From Trichoplax adhaerens (Eukaryota; Placozoa; Uniplacotomia; Trichoplacea; Trichoplacidae), in assembly GCF_000150275.1 (NCBI RefSeq), contig NW_002060943.1, positions 12,816,969 to 12,880,968 on the forward strand: a DNA stretch of 64,000 bases, given 5' to 3'. This document shows positions 60,701 through 64,000 of this stretch, piece by piece. The notes under the pieces were generated by a model, which saw only the letters and a list, made by a program, of their open reading frames with translations, had not been told where the DNA came from and ran no database searches. The translations under genes and the position numbers were made by a program. Every line of letters begins with the position of its first letter. The stretch's first letter is position 1.

Positions 60701-62849
60701 TAAAGAAAAAGAGGGATATCAACTAACAAACAACACTAAAGGATAACTTGTATATACAAACTGTTATGTCTTAATTTATTTAGCACTTTATCACTGTTCA
60801 TATAGAATATCCTTTAAGATTGATGAGTCTACAAGTAGCAGAATAGTATGAGATTAAAAATACGTGTATAATTTTTGTTCTTTATTTTAAAGTAACTCAT
60901 ATCATGATTTTATTATTATCATTTCATGAAATCTGTGCAATGGTCGTAGATACATGAGGTGGGTATTATGATGTCTAATTGCAAAACCCTGGCTACGGAT
61001 CTGCAAAAAATTTTCCAGATTTATTGGAAATTAAGCGAGCCTAATTCGGTTATTCCATCTTCTTGGAGTCCCAATTATGATACTAAAATCAATGTTAATC
61101 ATCCTCTGAATGTCCGCTTGAACAAAGACAATTATCAAGTGTACTTATCGGTAGGGAATTGTACAATGGAGTCATATTCTACATTTCTATGTTCATCAAA
61201 TAGATTTATGGCATTTGTAACATTGTATCTTGAATAGAATTATTCAATACTTGCATGCTATTCATGCAGATTTAGATTATATCTATTAAGTTACATAACG
61301 TAGTTAAATAATTCAAAACTTTCATTCTTTACACTTTGTCTTAACACGGTAGTCATCTCCACCTCAATTTTGCCCTCATGGAAGAACTACCGATATTGAC
61401 TCAATTCTAGCAACTATAAAGTCTGCTAAGAAGAGCGTTTCTATTGCTGTTATGGACTATTCACCGACAACATTGTATGCACATCCAAACAAGTATGTTG
61501 TCACTAATTATTATTGTTAAACTATATACCTTTAAAATGATGATGTATACGCTATTACTTAGTCTAAAGTTCTTAGCCAGTTTCTGCTTATGAACCGTGA
61601 TATCTCAGTTAGCGAAACGATAGGGTGTCAAGCTGGTAGCTCTTTTTAACTTAGATATTTAAATGATATGTAATATCTTAGATTTTATTCTCATTAAATG
61701 ATTTCTCAGCAATTGCTTACTTCAAAGGCCGCAACTAATCTGCAAATTGATTCTAATACTGATAACAACCATTTTATATCTGCACATGTGCCTAATTAGC
61801 AATAACTTAAGATTTTATTTCCTTAGAATGATGTTTACGCTATCGTTCAGTTCAGATACGTTACTAGTTTCATGTTAATACTAATCTTCATTAACAACGT
61901 CTCTACATGAGCAAGGTACTGGCCAGTAATTGATGACGCTCTCCGAGATGCCATGTTTAACAGAGGTGTCAACGTCAAAGTAATGGGTAGCTACTGGAAT
62001 CACACCAGATCAAATATGATACGATTTCTTAAGTCGCTGGCTAGCATAGACGGTACTTCCAAAGGATCAATGCAAGTTGTAAGTTGACTGACTATACTTA
62101 TTGACATATTTCACCGTATTTCTGGTGCCATTTTCTGTTATGGCTATAATGAATGTACAGTACAAATACTCTCAAAGGCACAATTATCAAATACTTTAAA
62201 TTTTTTACACAAGAAACTGCGCATGCTGCAGTTTAATATTTATTCGAGTGATGTGATACATTTTTGATTGTTTCAAATTGTAAAATTTCCATGCTGTATA
62301 CCAAGTGTAATTGGTATTTGTTATATCCATATAAAAATTTAATTCTCATGCTGGGAATGAAAGTATTTACTTGTAATTTGTGCAATACATATTATTTTTC
62401 TTGGATCTACCTAGCATTTTATTGACTTCAATTATATAACTATCGGTAATAGAAATTATATAGAGTTCCTGTCTACACTGAAGATCAAAGAAAAATACCT
62501 TTCGCTCGTGTTAATCATAACAAGTACATGGTGACTGATTCAGTTGCTTACATAGGTAACCTAATTTGGATCACTTGATTAATAATATATGTATTGCAGT
62601 ACCCGCATTGACTAATGTTCGATGTATATTATATACTGATTAGCAACATATTGGTGTGTTAATATTTTAGGTACGTCAAATTGGTCGGGTGATTATTTTA
62701 TTAATACCGGCGGCGTAGGCGTGATAATTAAACCACAGTCGGACCATTCCAAGAAATCGATACGTGATCAACTGCAAGATGTCTTTGATCGTGATTGGTC
62801 ATCAGAACATGCTGTTGATATCTTTAAATTTAAATCTGATTTCGTTTGA
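57715..62849 (+). CDS. PLD3/PLD4-like type II membrane phospholipase D family protein (9 exons)
   Basis: Member of the PLD3/4 branch, whose animal relatives are lysosomal 5' exonucleases for single-stranded nucleic acid. Exons: 57715..57747, 58105..58334, 59812..59995, 60368..60625, 60950..61150, 61353..61492, 61916..62078, 62453..62555 and 62671..62849. Phases all agree and give 496 residues, like vertebrate PLD3 at about 490. Exon 1 ([11 protein letters not shown], donor GAG/GTGAGA) is the least certain. A single N-terminal hydrophobic segment, about 37-56, acts as signal-anchor. Then come [21 protein letters not shown], and the first HKD with His210, Lys212 and Asp217 ([18 protein letters not shown]). 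Next are [26 protein letters not shown], and the second HKD with His425, Lys427 and Asp432 (NHNKYMVTD) followed by [10 protein letters not shown]. Both catalytic motifs are complete, so an active enzyme is likely. Confidence 0.92.
58335..59811 (+). repeat. Degenerate 240-bp repeats filling PLD intron 2
   Basis: This 1.48-kb intron is built of five or six diverged units. The phrase CGACTCAAAAACTAAAGTACCTGCAGA and variants occurs near 58468, 58717, 58962, 59172, 59446 and 59612. Other shared phrases are GAGTGC(C/T)(G/C)ACGATT, AACACT(C/T)(A/G)TCT, CTTGATTGCTAC and TGCTCAATGA. Units are roughly 210-275 bases, with a shorter last one. Confidence 0.8.
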
Positions 62850-63473
62850 GAGTACAGGTTAAATACCTTTTATAGCTGTTATACGTAGAATAATAGTACA
62901 TAATCAATCATTAACATTGCAAGAATGAAACATTATCAACGTTCAGTCTTCAATGCCCTCATCAATCCAAAATTTATTTTTTAATTGTACCATCTTTATC
63001 GATTATAACGTACCACATTATCATCATATACATATATATATATATGTTTAAATCGGAAAGTAGCTACTATTTACAAAATTATCTTTTTTAGATATATCCT
63101 TTATAATTCCTGATATAATTATCATGATAGTACAAGAGACCGTCATGACATAAAGTAATTGCCATGATCAGCAGTTCTATTTACAAAGTTTGACTAATTT
63201 TTATCCATTAACAAACTTTGATTTGTTGCTTCTTTGTCACCATACAAACTATCTTATCAGTAACATTATTTTCATTGTTAAACGGCCTAAAAAGTTGTTG
63301 TAAGTCACCGTTTATGGAATCAAATAAAGAATAGAAAATGAAATAAATCGTAAATTGTTGGTGAACGGACGCAGCCGAATGTATGTCGTATTTATTCTCA
63401 ATATGTTGTCATAAAAATTTTCTACTTTATTTTCTATTGCACTGAAGCCGTCGAATATCATACTTTCAACTTG
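62850..63473. other. Convergent 3' ends of PLD and right-edge gene
   Basis: Non-coding spacer between two converging genes. TTTATT at 63426..63431 reads AATAAA on the minus strand, 43 bases after the stop of the right-edge gene, and fits its poly(A) signal. A TA run lies near 63032..63045. Confidence 0.5.
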
Positions 63474-63902
63474 TTAGTTAGTGGATACCTCACTTCTAAA
63501 TGGCAGTAACTGCGGTATAATAGGTACAGAAGACTGCGATAATGTTGAAATATTAATAGGTCTCTCTGACGCAAGAAGATTCTTTACTGGCGTTTCAGAA
63601 ACCGAATTGAAAGAATTTAGCGGGTTAGAAGAGACAGGATTATTTACATTTACATTAGGTGTAGATCCGGCCGCTGGTGTGGCCATATTTACATTGCCGA
63701 CTGTTAACGGAGAACTTGTAGATTGTTGGAGACTTGCTAAAAACTTAGACGGAGTAGATGGGCTTTCGTTGGATACAATCGCTGGTGTTATATCAACGGG
63801 ATTAGGGTTCCCAAACGTAGGAGTCTGGGGAAGTGTTGAATTTTCCATTATGGTAGAACTAGATTCCGATTCCAAGAATTTGATAAACAGCTCTGTAAAG
63901 GA
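63474..63902 (-). CDS. Last exon of an unidentified gene running off the right edge
   Basis: The open minus-strand frame ends at 63474 and starts at the acceptor CCTGTACCAG, giving an exon of 143 codons in phase 0 (SFTELFIKFLESESSSTIME onward). The sequence is Ser/Thr/Pro/Asn-rich without repeats (TPTFGNPNPVDITPAIVSNE, VNNPVSSNPLNSFNSVSETP), typical of a disordered C-terminal tail of a nuclear or regulatory protein. I do not recognise the family. An overlapping plus-strand frame of 158 codons (63481..63957) is the competing reading; the minus strand is preferred for its splice acceptor and nearby poly(A) signal. Confidence 0.55.
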   Translation of the reverse strand, partial: SFTELFIKFLESESSSTIMENSTLPQTPTFGNPNPVDITPAIVSNESPSTPSKFLASLQQSTSSPLTVGNVNMATPAAGSTPNVNVNNPVSSNPLNSFNSVSETPVKNLLASERPINISTLSQSSVPIIPQLLPFRSEVSTN

Positions 63903-64000
63903 CTGGTACAGGAATAAAATTGTATTAGGTAAAAATACACCATTCTCAGATAGATAGAGGATAAACCTTTCAAAGAGCGGCAGTTAAAGGTCTAGAATAG

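Overview
The window looks like nuclear DNA of an early-branching animal, with a placozoan (Trichoplax-like) genome as my best guess. It is AT-rich and its genes are split by many GT-AG introns, mostly of 100-700 bp. Product types are animal-like: a type II membrane phospholipase D of the PLD3/4 kind, SEA/EGF single-pass surface proteins, a cholinesterase-like ectoenzyme and kinesin-light-chain-type TPR arrays. The placozoan guess rests on overall resemblance, not on a search. I see no rRNA, tRNA, CRISPR or recognisable autonomous transposon.

Layout. 0.5-2.9 kb (minus): a two-exon carboxylesterase/cholinesterase-like protein with signal peptide and C-terminal membrane anchor. 6.5-11.1 kb (plus): an 11-exon SEA/EGF membrane protein (copy A). 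13.6-14.4, 22.5-23.5 and 26.3-27.6 kb (all minus): three related genes of unknown function sharing an intron position; two keep a C-terminal module faintly like HAX1 and one has lost it. 28-34 kb: gene-poor, with a diverged copy of the DNA upstream of the next gene. 34.2-35.1 kb (plus): an SDR dehydrogenase broken by one missing base. 35.8-37.3 kb: a degenerate 120-bp repeat array with a recent 391-bp duplication. 37.4-44.7 kb: long gene-poor stretch. 45.8-49.2 kb (plus): SEA/EGF copy B. 50.1-50.3 kb: a broken TPR relic. 52.5-54.2 kb (plus): an intact TPR-array protein. 54.4-55.6 kb: two tandem arrays. 56.3-57.2 kb (minus): an intact SDR, divergent from 57.7-62.8 kb (plus): a nine-exon PLD3/4-like gene. 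63.5-63.9 kb (minus): last exon of a gene running off the right edge.

Main result. Exon-by-exon reconstruction gives frame-consistent models for several genes that no single ORF reveals: the two SEA/EGF paralogs, the PLD gene, the esterase and one of the unknown trio. Local duplication dominates the window: paired SEA/EGF genes, a trio of unknown genes, a pair of SDRs, a TPR gene with a relic, and many tandem arrays. The best candidates for something undescribed are the SEA/EGF family, with its conserved tyrosine-containing cytoplasmic tail ending in FEE, and the minus-strand trio. I do not see a multi-gene pathway or operon; genes appear to be independent transcription units.
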